Assembly: GCA_018056405.1 (NCBI GenBank) | Contig: JAGPFT010000162.1 | Span: 1 to 6,759 of the forward strand | From: Anaerolineae bacterium | GTDB taxonomy: Bacteria; Chloroflexota; Anaerolineae; Aggregatilineales; Aggregatilineaceae | Direction: 5' to 3' | Length of the DNA stretch: 6,759 bases | Shown: in pieces, positions 1-6,759 of the stretch | How the letters are laid out: the number at the start of each line of letters is the position of its first letter | How positions within the stretch are numbered: position 1 is the first letter of the stretch | Notes under the pieces: model-generated | The model's input: the letters and a program-made list of their open reading frames with translations, nothing else | Database searches by the model: none | Told to the model about the DNA's origin: nothing | Translations under genes and position numbers: made by a program

Positions 1-173
1 ATGAAGAAGGTGGAGGCGTCCATCAGGCGGGCGACGTTCTGGTAGATCATTTCCAGCACGCTGGTCAGGTCAAGCTGGCTGATGGCCAGGCTGATCTCGT
101 TGAGCACGCGCAGCCGCTCGTCCTGGTGCTGGCGCGTGTTATACAGCGCGGCGTCGTCCTGATCGTCTGCCAT
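1..173 (-). CDS. GAF-domain signalling protein, N-terminal fragment
   Basis: The first 57 codons of a minus-strand gene that runs off the left edge of the window. The ATG complements 171-173 and is preceded by a purine-rich GGTGAGGGG about 7 nt upstream, a reasonable ribosome binding site. The peptide opens with an acidic stretch (MADDQDD), then a hydrophilic helix, then RLRVLNEISLAISQLDL and LEMIYQNVARLMDASTFF. This helix-turn-helix pattern (LNEIS.AI...DL..VLE.I...VA.LMDA) is typical of the start of a GAF domain, a small-molecule or redox-sensing module. GAF domains are usually followed by a histidine kinase, diguanylate cyclase or phosphatase output domain, but the output here is outside the window, so the function stays open. 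There is no signal peptide and the protein looks cytoplasmic. It lies downstream of secA on the same strand, separated by 333 bp containing a repeat element, so co-transcription with secA is doubtful. I see no clear promoter of its own. Confidence 0.72.
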   Translation of the reverse strand, partial: MADDQDDAALYNTRQHQDERLRVLNEISLAISQLDLTSVLEMIYQNVARLMDASTFF

Positions 174-200
174 CTGGGTTCCCCTCACCCTACATGCCTG

Positions 201-222
201 GCCCTGGCGTCGCTACCAGGGC
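201..222. repeat. Short stem-loop upstream of the GAF gene
   Basis: GCCCTGG (201-207) pairs with CCAGGGC (216-222) around an 8-nt loop. No T-run follows on either strand, so it is not a convincing intrinsic terminator. It lies in the likely 5' leader or promoter region of the GAF gene and touches the left end of the palindromic element. Its role is unknown. Confidence 0.35.
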
Positions 223-505
223 GTGTTATGACTTTTTCAACCCCTATCCCCCGGGGTGCATGCAAAACCTGTCAGGCAATGTGGTCGTGCTTCTTAGCCT
301 CACCCCCGCTCGGCGCTGACGCGCCTCGCCGCCCCCTCTCCACGACGTGGAGAGGGGACAAGCCGAGCGCAGCGAGGCTGGGGGTGAGGCTACTGCCAGC
401 CTCGCACGTGGCGCTGACAACCTTTGCACACCTCTATCCCCCAGCCCCTTTCCCTGCTTGCGCGGAAAGGAGCTGGGGGATAGGGGTTGAAAGTGCATAA
501 CACGC
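221..505. repeat. Composite palindromic element (MITE-like) between secA and GAF gene
   Basis: The two ends are long inverted repeats. 221-252 reads GCGTGTTATG, a T-rich patch, then CAACCCCTATCCCCC. 475-505 is its reverse complement apart from small indels in the T-rich patch. Within the right part, 434-451 pairs with 466-483 with one mismatch (CTATCCCCCAGCCCCTTT type). The right end stops one base before the secA stop codon complement (507-509). There is no coding capacity: open frames through it are artefacts of repeat composition. If 253-442 is removed, the remainder forms a ~95 bp near-perfect hairpin, which suggests that a second element was inserted into it (see 253-433). I see no transposase, and no clear target duplication outside the ends. 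On the secA side the hairpins could help end secA transcription, but they lack a T-run. Confidence 0.65.
253..433. repeat. Inner inverted-repeat element nested in the palindrome
   Basis: A second, internally symmetric block lies between two copies of CTATCCCCC (244-252 and 434-442), which look like a 9-bp target duplication. From outside in, the pairs are: TGCAAA plus TGTCAG (about 261-276) with CTGACA plus TTTGCA (about 414-429); AGCCTCACCCCC (296-307) with its complement at 380-391; GCTCGGC (308-314) with GCCGAGC (362-368); and a hairpin with an 11-bp stem (333-343 with 347-357) around a GAC loop. The sequence CTGTCAGGCAAT at 269-280 recurs at 6586-6597, so this is a dispersed family. It is non-coding. 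Confidence 0.5.
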
Positions 506-506
506 T

Positions 507-3446
<2,940 letters not shown>

Positions 3447-3526
3447 GGTAACTCACCCTGGTACAGGAAACGCAGAGCGCGCTCCGGCACCGGTATTGGT
3501 CCGGTAGATGGTGTGATGTCGTCGGG

Positions 3527-3532
3527 ATTATA
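3527..3532 (-). promoter_or_regulatory. Predicted -10 box of the secA promoter
   Basis: On the minus strand this is a perfect TATAAT, about 80 bp upstream of the secA ATG, giving a leader of roughly 70-75 nt. A -35 at the expected spacing (around 3550-3555, AACCTA) is poor, so this may depend on an activator or on upstream sequence. A 5-bp stem (3489-3493 with 3501-3505) falls in the leader. The left 17-bp direct repeat (3547-3563) begins just upstream, so the repeat element has replaced the native sequence beyond the -35 region. Confidence 0.5.
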
Positions 3533-3546
3533 ACACAACGTAGGGG

Positions 3547-3563
3547 CGGTAGGTTAGCCGATG
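3547..3563. repeat. Left 17-bp direct repeat of the 3564-3973 element
   Basis: CGGTAGGTTAGCCGATG here and CGGTAGGTTGGCCGATG at 3974-3990 differ at one base and bracket the repeat-rich element exactly. The simplest reading is a long target-site duplication that has gained one mutation. Confidence 0.6.
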
Positions 3564-3612
3564 CATGTGCACGGGTGCATTCGGATTTGGGGGCAGGTGC
3601 AGAGATCGGTTG

Positions 3613-3729
3613 CAGGCCTCACCCCCTCAATCCCCCTCTCCAGCCGAGCTAGAGAGGGGGACTTGGATCGCCGCACGTGGCGCTTTCCCCCTCTCTGGCT
3701 CTGCCGGGGAGGGGGCCAGGGGGAGGGGC
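3613..3729. repeat. Two-hairpin repeat unit, copy A
   Basis: Begins CAGGCCTCACCCCCTCAA. It has a first hairpin (CCCCCTCT / AGAGGGGG around CAGCCGAGCT), a variable spacer, and a second hairpin (CCCCCTC..TGGCTCTGCCGGGGAGGGGG). It ends CCAGGGGGAGGGG, which can pair back with the CCTCACCCCCT start to close a three-way-junction-like fold. It is nearly identical to 3809-3924 except in the spacer between the hairpins. Confidence 0.8.
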
Positions 3730-3741
3730 TTTCTGCCGCAC

Positions 3742-3776
3742 CAGACTTCGGAAGTTTCCAAAACTTCGGAAGTCTG
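3742..3776. repeat. Inverted repeat around paired ACTTCGGAAGT motifs
   Basis: CAGACTTCGGAAGTTT (3742-3757) and AAACTTCGGAAGTCTG (3761-3776) are inverted repeats with one mismatched position and a 3-nt centre. The block also contains two direct copies of ACTTCGGAAGT, each itself nearly palindromic. It lies between the two repeat units and has no T-run. It is probably a separate small dispersed repeat. Confidence 0.65.
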
Positions 3777-3784
3777 ATCTCCGC

Positions 3785-3807
3785 AGGGGCGTATGCGATA
3801 CGCCCCT
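3785..3807. repeat. Perfect 10-bp-stem palindrome
   Basis: AGGGGCGTAT (3785-3794) and ATACGCCCCT (3798-3807) form a perfect stem with a GCG loop. The related sequence GTAGGGGCG also occurs at 3541-3548, just outside the element. It directly precedes repeat copy B. Confidence 0.7.
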
Positions 3808-3808
3808 A

Positions 3809-3924
3809 CAGGCCTCACCCCCTCAATCCCCCTCTCCAGCCGAGCTAGAGAGGGGGACTTGGCTCGCAGACGCCGTATCTTCCCCCTCTCCGGCTCTGCC
3901 GGGGAGGGGGCCAGGGGGAGGGGC
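3809..3924. repeat. Two-hairpin repeat unit, copy B
   Basis: Same orientation as copy A, 196 bp downstream. The first ~54 bases are identical and the last ~45 almost identical. Only the inter-hairpin spacer (about 3863-3880) differs. Conserved stems with a drifting spacer point to selection on, or recent copying of, the foldable parts. Confidence 0.8.
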
Positions 3925-3973
3925 ATTGCGCTCACACCACGCGCCCAGAAGCCTTCACTGGGTGCCCATGGGA

Positions 3974-3990
3974 CGGTAGGTTGGCCGATG
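3974..3990. repeat. Right 17-bp direct repeat of the 3564-3973 element
   Basis: CGGTAGGTTGGCCGATG, one mismatch from 3547-3563. Its first half forms the left arm of the hairpin described at 3974-4004, so the putative target was that hairpin. Confidence 0.6.
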
Positions 3991-4004
3991 ACCTCCGGTT
4001 TTTT
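3974..4004 (+). terminator. Terminator-like hairpin with T6 tract
   Basis: CGGTAGGT (3974-3981) pairs with ACCTCCG (3991-3997), seven pairs with one bulged T, around a 9-nt loop. It is followed by G and six Ts (3999-4004). On the plus strand this has the form of an intrinsic terminator. No plus-strand gene lies upstream, so it may shield the 4120 gene from read-through out of the repeat element, or be left from a lost gene. Confidence 0.4.
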
Positions 4005-4058
4005 ATATTTTCCTCACGACTTTTTCACGAGCTTGATCCAGGGAATCGTTCATCAATG

Positions 4059-4067
4059 TGCTAGAAT
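4059..4067 (+). promoter_or_regulatory. Extended -10 promoter for the secreted protein gene
   Basis: TGCTAGAAT fits an extended -10 (TGn followed by TAGAAT), 53 bp ahead of the ATG. A -35 at standard spacing is not evident. TTGATC at 4033-4038 is too far away (23 bp). The AT-rich stretch at 3998-4025 could act as an upstream element. Confidence 0.4.
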
Positions 4068-4119
4068 ATGATTTACAGGTAATTGTCCGGATTTCACAAA
4101 TTTGAGGAGCCATAACATC

Positions 4120-4779
4120 ATGAAACGCCGTCTGTTCTCCCTAGGGTTGGTGGTGGCCATGCTCAGTATTTTCGCGCTGACCGGCACCAGTTTCGCCGCT
4201 GGCACGCCCAGCGATCCAGTGCTCAGTGTGCTTTTTTGCAAATTGACCGTCGAGTTCGATGCCGAGGCCGCGGGCGTGGCCTACAATGTACAGATCTGGG
4301 ATGATGGGCAGCTATTGTTCAGTCCCACCAGGACATCATCTGCTGCCGGTGAGACGCTGAGCTTCACCTTTGACTTCAGCAATATCACCGTTTTGCAAGG
4401 CGTGCCTGGCATTGGGATTCTAATCTATGCAGATGAGGCACTGGTGTACATCAACGATCCCTATACAGGTCTGGACGCTCCTTGCGGCGCCTTCCAGTCT
4501 AGCGAGCCAGGCTGCGACCTGCTGGCGCTACCGTCCAGTGCAGTCGTCGGTTCGTTTGTCCAGACCGCGCCCCTCTACTGGGCACCCGGCGAACTCGTCC
4601 AGCCAGCGCTGAGCATGGCAGCGGGCAAGACCGCCTGGGTGATCGGGCCGGATGCAACGGGGCAATGGTACAAGATCGCGTGGGCCTGTGATTTCCTGTG
4701 GGTGCCGGCAGGCTCGCTTGGCCCTAACTTCGACGACGTCTGGCAGGGCAGGCCGTTGCCCACCAATACGGTGAAATAG
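4120..4779 (+). CDS. Secreted protein of unknown function with SH3-like C-terminal region
   Basis: I do not recognise this 219 aa protein. It has a clear Sec signal peptide: basic MKRR, a hydrophobic core at about 8-21, and a likely cleavage after SFA at residue 26. The mature N-terminal part (about 30-125) is rich in alternating beta strands (LTVEFDAEA, YNVQIWDDG, LSFTFDFSNITV, GILIYADEALVYI) and resembles a beta-sandwich. The C-terminal part (about 138-205), with APLYWAPGE, AAGKTAWVIGPDATGQWYKI and DFLWVPAGSLG, has the spacing and aromatic pattern of a bacterial SH3-type domain. Such domains are often found in cell-wall or extracellular proteins. Cysteines 40, 122, 132 and 190 could form two disulfides. 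There is no lipobox, LPXTG motif or second membrane segment. An in-frame TTG at 4102 was rejected because GAGGAG (4104-4109) is a strong ribosome site 10 nt before ATG 4120. It has its own promoter and terminator, so it is monocistronic. Confidence 0.82.
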   Translation: MKRRLFSLGLVVAMLSIFALTGTSFAAGTPSDPVLSVLFCKLTVEFDAEAAGVAYNVQIWDDGQLLFSPTRTSSAAGETLSFTFDFSNITVLQGVPGIGILIYADEALVYINDPYTGLDAPCGAFQSSEPGCDLLALPSSAVVGSFVQTAPLYWAPGELVQPALSMAAGKTAWVIGPDATGQWYKIAWACDFLWVPAGSLGPNFDDVWQGRPLPTNTVK

Positions 4780-4799
4780 GTACGGGCGAAAGAATCGCT

Positions 4800-4834
4800 A
4801 AAAGAGGGGATGCCTGGCGCGTTCCCTCTTTTTT
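4800..4834 (+). terminator. Intrinsic terminator after the secreted protein gene
   Basis: AAAAGAGGG (4800-4808) pairs with CCCTCTTTT (4824-4832) around a 15-nt loop, and the T-run extends to 4834. It lies 20 nt after the stop codon. Read on the minus strand the same hairpin is followed by TTTT, so before the neighbouring element arrived it could have served both this gene and convergent meaB. Confidence 0.85.
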
Positions 4835-4842
4835 CTTATACC
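4825..4842. repeat. Left 18-bp direct repeat of the 4843-5021 element
   Basis: CCTCTTTTTTCTTATACC occurs here and, exactly, at 5022-5039. It contains the right arm and T-run of the terminator plus a duplicate of the last codons and stop of meaB (TTATACC). An exact 18-bp match bracketing an element is best explained as a target-site duplication. Confidence 0.7.
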
Positions 4843-5021
4843 CCCATGTGCACCAACTTAAGGCTCCCAGGCGCAGGGTATGGGCAGAACGCCCCTCCCT
4901 GGCTTTGCCGGGGAGGGGGAAAACGTCCTGTCCGGCGGTCAAAGTCCCCCTCTCTAGCTCGGCTGGAGAGGGGGATTGAGGGGGAGAGGCGTGCGCAGCC
5001 AGGCTTAAGTGGGGGCATAGG
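4843..5021. mobile_element. 179-bp non-coding MITE-like element with 18-bp flanking repeats
   Basis: The ends are imperfect terminal inverted repeats. The left reads CCCATGTGCACCAACTTAAG and the right, on the minus strand, CCTATGCCCCCACTTAAG. The left end also matches the right terminus of the 3564-3973 element. The interior is one two-hairpin repeat unit (4890-4990) in the opposite orientation to copies A and B. There is no coding capacity. It separates meaB from the shared terminator and leaves the meaB stop codon intact because that was duplicated. Its parent transposase family cannot be named from this window. A long duplication of this size is unusual for common insertion sequences. Confidence 0.6.
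4890..4990. repeat. Two-hairpin repeat unit, inverted copy C
   Basis: Reverse-complement copy of the unit at 3613-3729. One hairpin pairs 4892-4903 with 4907-4918 (12 bp, one G-T pair, TTT loop). The other pairs 4945-4954 with 4966-4975 around TAGCTCGGCTG. The flank GATTGAGGGGGAGAGGC matches the start of copies A and B. The spacer between hairpins is different again. Confidence 0.8.
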
Positions 5022-5039
5022 CCTCTTTTTTCTTATACC
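5022..5039. repeat. Right 18-bp direct repeat, overlapping the meaB stop
   Basis: Exact second copy of 4825-4842. Bases 5033-5035 are the complement of the meaB TAA, so the repeat reaches into the last codons of meaB. The element therefore entered at the very end of the gene. Confidence 0.7.
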
Positions 5040-6043
5040 TCCTCCACCAGCGCGCGGACGGCAGCACCGGGGTCTAGCTCGCGCCGGAGAATGCGCTGAA
5101 TGGCCTCTTCTAGCGCATCTGGCGCGCGCTCCGTCAGCAGGTGGGCCAGCAGCGCCTCGCGCAGCCGGGCGAGTAGCTCGGCCTCAACGCGCTGGCGCTC
5201 GCGCTCGGCGATCTCCCCGGTGCGGTGCAGGTGCGCGCGGTGCTCGTCGAGAGCGGCCAGCACGTCGGCGATGCCCGTGTGCTCGGTGGCGACAGTCTCG
5301 ATGACGGGCACAGCCCAGGTGTCTAAGGCGGGCGTTTCCGGCGAGGCGGGCAGTAGCCTCACGCCGTGATGCCCGGTGTTGCGCAGGCGGTGGCCCAGTT
5401 CGAGCATGGCGCGCAGGGCGCGGACGGTGTTCTGCGCGCCGGGGCGGTCGGCCTTGTTCACCACCAGGATGTCGGCGATCTCCAGGATGCCCGCCTTGAT
5501 CGCCTGCACGTCGTCGCCCAGACCGGGCGCGTCCACCACGACGGTCGTATGGGCCATGCGCGCGATGTCCACTTCGCTCTGCCCCGCGCCAACCGTCTCA
5601 ATCAGGATGACGGCGAAGCCCGCCGCGTCCAGCACGCGCACTACGTCGCCAGTCGCCGCAGCCAGCCCGCCCAGGTTGCCGCGCGAGGCCATGCTGCGGA
5701 TGTACACGCCGCCGTCACCGGCCAGATCGATCATGCGCACCCGGTCGCCGAGCACGGCCCCGCCGCTGAAGGGGCTGGTAGGGTCTACGGCGACAATGCC
5801 CACCGTCTGCCCGCGCTGGCGCAGGGCCAGGGCCAGCGCGTTGACCAGGGTGGACTTGCCGGTGCCGGGCGCGCCGGTCACGCCGATGAGGGTCGCTCGC
5901 CCCGTGTGCGGGTGAAGACGGGCCAGTGCTTCCAGGGCGTCGGGCGCGCGGTTCTCGACGCGCGTGATCAGCCGGGCCAGAGCACGGCGGTCGCCGCCCA
6001 GCACGGGGGCAATGAGGTCGGCGGGGACGGGAGCCGGAGTCAT
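5033..6043 (-). CDS. meaB: MeaB/ArgK-family GTPase, methylmalonyl-CoA mutase chaperone
   Basis: MeaB (human MMAA) is a G3E-class P-loop GTPase that gates cobalamin delivery to methylmalonyl-CoA mutase and protects the enzyme from inactivation. The 336 aa length is normal for the family. Visible motifs are the P-loop GAPGTGKST at 57-65; the family signature VDPTSPFSGGAVLGDRVRM from 86; SMASRGNLGGL near 117-127; IETVGAGQSEVDI at 148-160, the switch region; DAPGLGDDVQAIKAGILEIADI from 171; and the guanine-specificity motif NKAD at 196-199. The C-terminal part (about 260-336) is helical and charged, as in the family dimerisation arm. The start ATG overlaps the stop of the upstream B12-binding gene (ATGA), and there is no evident ribosome site, so translation is probably coupled. 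The family was once called ArgK or LAO transport kinase; the mutase-chaperone role fits the neighbour far better. The gene ends inside an 18-bp direct repeat. Confidence 0.95.
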   Translation of the reverse strand: MTPAPVPADLIAPVLGGDRRALARLITRVENRAPDALEALARLHPHTGRATLIGVTGAPGTGKSTLVNALALALRQRGQTVGIVAVDPTSPFSGGAVLGDRVRMIDLAGDGGVYIRSMASRGNLGGLAAATGDVVRVLDAAGFAVILIETVGAGQSEVDIARMAHTTVVVDAPGLGDDVQAIKAGILEIADILVVNKADRPGAQNTVRALRAMLELGHRLRNTGHHGVRLLPASPETPALDTWAVPVIETVATEHTGIADVLAALDEHRAHLHRTGEIAERERQRVEAELLARLREALLAHLLTERAPDALEEAIQRILRRELDPGAAVRALVEEV

Positions 6044-6447
6044 GCGGACGGGTCGGCCAGGGCAGTGCGGATGAAGCGCACGATGTCAGCAGTGTTGGTG
6101 CCGGGACCGAACACGGCACTGACGCCCTGCTCGCGCAACGCGGGGATGTCGTCGTCGGGGATGATCCCCCCGACGAGCACCAGCACGTCGTCCAGGCCGG
6201 CGGCGCGCAGGTGTTCGAGGATGCGCGGGACGAGGGCCATGTGCGCGCCGCTGAGGATGGACAGGCCCACGACGCGCACATCTTCTTGCAGCGCGGCCTC
6301 GGCGATCATTTCCGGCGTCTGGCGCAGGCCGGTGTAGATCACTTCCATGCCGGCGTCGCGCAGCGCCCGCGCGATCACTTTGGCACCCCGGTCGTGCCCA
6401 TCCAGGCCGGGCTTGGCGATCAGCACGCGAATCTTCTCGTCGCTCAT
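6040..6447 (-). CDS. Cobalamin-binding small subunit of methylmalonyl-CoA-type mutase
   Basis: A 135 aa stand-alone B12-binding domain, equivalent to the C-terminal domain of methylmalonyl-CoA mutase. It carries adenosylcobalamin for the interconversion of methylmalonyl-CoA and succinyl-CoA. The base-off/His-on signature is intact: DGHDRG at 16-21 with axial ligand His18, SILSG at 63-67, and VGGIIPDDD at 92-100. The order KIRVLIAKPGLDGHDRGAK is a family-typical start. The ATG at 6447 has only a weak GGAG 12 nt upstream. An in-frame ATG nine codons further up is possible but adds residues (MLTRSQRTA) not expected in the family. It overlaps meaB by ATGA, forming an operon in which cofactor carrier and chaperone are made together. 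Split mutases of this type occur in archaea and some bacteria. The catalytic subunit is not in the window, so the exact substrate (methylmalonyl-CoA or a related acyl-CoA) is inferred. Confidence 0.92.
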   Translation of the reverse strand: MSDEKIRVLIAKPGLDGHDRGAKVIARALRDAGMEVIYTGLRQTPEMIAEAALQEDVRVVGLSILSGAHMALVPRILEHLRAAGLDDVLVLVGGIIPDDDIPALREQGVSAVFGPGTNTADIVRFIRTALADPSA

Positions 6448-6522
6448 GGCGGTTCGCTGGCTCCGTGTAAGCATCCGTTGCGGGTGAAGCGGGCTGGCTG
6501 ACGAGCGGCCCACTGTGTGGTC

Positions 6523-6528
6523 ATTATA
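6523..6528 (-). promoter_or_regulatory. Predicted -10 box of the mutase-meaB operon
   Basis: A perfect TATAAT on the minus strand, about 75 bp upstream of the small-subunit ATG. The best -35 at 17-bp spacing (TGCACG, 6546-6551) matches only three of six consensus positions. I see no strong secondary structure suggesting a cobalamin riboswitch in the ~70 nt leader. Confidence 0.5.
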
Positions 6529-6605
6529 CCGGAAATGGGAATTGGCGTGCAGGGGGGTACCGCTCAAACCGGGTCCACGAACAAGCTGTCAGGCAATCGC
6601 CAGAA

Positions 6606-6715
6606 CGCCCCTATCCCCCGGCCCCTTCCCCCAGCAAAGCCAGGGGAAGGGGAGAACCGCCTGCCCGATCGTCCCCCCTCTAGCTCGGCTGGAGAGGGGA
6701 CTGAGGAGGGAGGCC
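6606..6715. repeat. Two-hairpin repeat unit, diverged copy D
   Basis: Same orientation as copy C. One hairpin pairs CCCCTTCCCC (6622-6631) with 6643-6652. The other pairs CCCCTCT (6675-6681) with 6693-6699 around the conserved AGCTCGGCTGG loop. It is preceded by CCCCTATCCCCCGG, the same word used in the palindrome at 241-254. The surrounding sequence has CTGTCAGGCAAT on the left (6586-6597) and, on the minus strand at the right, TTCAGGAATGC, so it may be the core of another element of the 253-433 type. I could not find flanking direct repeats, and the remaining bases to 6759 show no gene. Confidence 0.65.
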
Positions 6716-6759
6716 TTCAGCAAGCATTCCTGAACTCCCCCTGGCAACAGGTTATTCGG

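Larger units (their letters stand above)
3564..3973. mobile_element. Non-coding MITE-like element with 17-bp flanking repeats
   Basis: A gene-free block of about 410 bp. Its right end, read inward on the minus strand from 3973, begins TCCCATGGGCACCC and continues with AAGGCTTCTGGGCGC. This closely resembles the left end of the 4843-5021 element (CCCATGTGCACC, then AAGGCTCCCAGGCGC). Its left end, CATGTGCAC, shares only the outermost bases. The interior holds two direct copies of a two-hairpin unit (3613-3729 and 3809-3924) separated by two more palindromes. Open frames on both strands translate only into repetitive peptides (PLAPSPAEPERG type) and have no credible starts. It carries no transposase, so any movement must have been driven in trans. 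It sits upstream of both divergent genes without disrupting their -10 regions. That it is mobile is an inference from the ends and flanking repeats. Confidence 0.55.

Noticed and set aside
434..483. Intrinsic terminator for secA
   Set aside because: The hairpin is strong but no T-run follows it on the minus strand, so it is kept only as part of the repeat element.
3613..3924. Possible CRISPR array
   Set aside because: There are only two direct copies of a 117-bp unit, with internal hairpins, no short regular repeat-spacer alternation and no cas genes.
3561..3979. Several open frames through the repeat cluster on both strands
   Set aside because: They translate the hairpin repeats into proline/serine/arginine-rich peptides that repeat with each DNA copy, as expected for non-coding repeats read in open frames.
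4102..4119. TTG start for the secreted protein
   Set aside because: The TTG overlaps the GAGGAG ribosome site itself. ATG 4120 is correctly spaced and begins a standard signal peptide.
5366..6337. 323-codon plus-strand open frame opposite meaB and the B12 gene
   Set aside because: It is the antisense shadow of two genes with intact catalytic motifs. Its peptide is low in recognisable motifs and it starts without a ribosome site.
6448..6520. Cobalamin riboswitch ahead of the mutase operon
   Set aside because: The leader is only about 70 nt and shows no B12-box-like sequence or multi-stem fold that I can recognise.
6448..6567. N-terminal extension of the B12-binding subunit upstream of 6447
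   Set aside because: The open frame continues to 6567, but the extension crosses the predicted TATAAT and encodes a non-conserved basic peptide. The family normally starts at MSDEKIRVLIAKPG.

Overview
This window looks like chromosomal DNA from a GC-rich bacterium, most plausibly a member of Chloroflexota. The evidence is indirect. SecA is long (979 aa) with an insertion in its first nucleotide-binding domain and a C-terminal SEC-C zinc motif. A stand-alone B12-binding mutase subunit sits beside a MeaB-type GTPase. The intergenic spaces are packed with pyrimidine/purine-rich inverted repeats (CCCCCTCTCC / GGAGAGGGGG) of a kind I associate with that phylum. No rRNA or other decisive taxonomic marker is present.

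Layout. (1) 1-173, minus strand: the first 57 codons of a GAF-domain protein that continues beyond the window. (2) 174-506: a gene-free stretch holding a composite palindromic repeat that ends at the secA stop codon. (3) 507-3446, minus strand: complete secA. (4) 3447-4119: a divergent intergenic region with the secA promoter, a ~410 bp non-coding repeat element bounded by 17-bp direct repeats, a terminator-like hairpin, and an extended -10 promoter for the next gene. (5) 4120-4779, plus strand: an unrecognised secreted protein with an SH3-like C-terminal half, followed by a good intrinsic terminator. (6) 4780-5032: a convergent intergenic region with a second non-coding element (179 bp) bounded by exact 18-bp direct repeats. 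(7) 5033-6043 and 6040-6447, minus strand: a two-gene operon with a 4-nt overlap (ATGA), encoding a B12-binding mutase small subunit followed by the MeaB/ArgK GTPase. (8) 6448-6759: the operon promoter and another copy of the repeat.

How the genes work together. The mutase subunit and MeaB belong together: one carries the cobalamin of a methylmalonyl-CoA-type mutase and the other loads and protects it. The catalytic large subunit is not in the window. SecA is a housekeeping export motor and stands as its own transcription unit. The secreted protein has a Sec-type signal peptide and is a plausible SecA client, but nothing links the two specifically.

The genes are ordinary. The most interesting content is the non-coding repeat system. 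Four copies of a ~100-120 bp two-hairpin unit sit only between genes. Two larger elements share related terminal sequences (CCCATG-GCACC type) and are flanked by unusually long 17-18 bp direct repeats. Both apparent target sites include an arm of a transcription terminator, and one also includes the meaB stop codon. A nested palindrome at 221-505 appears to be one element inserted into another.
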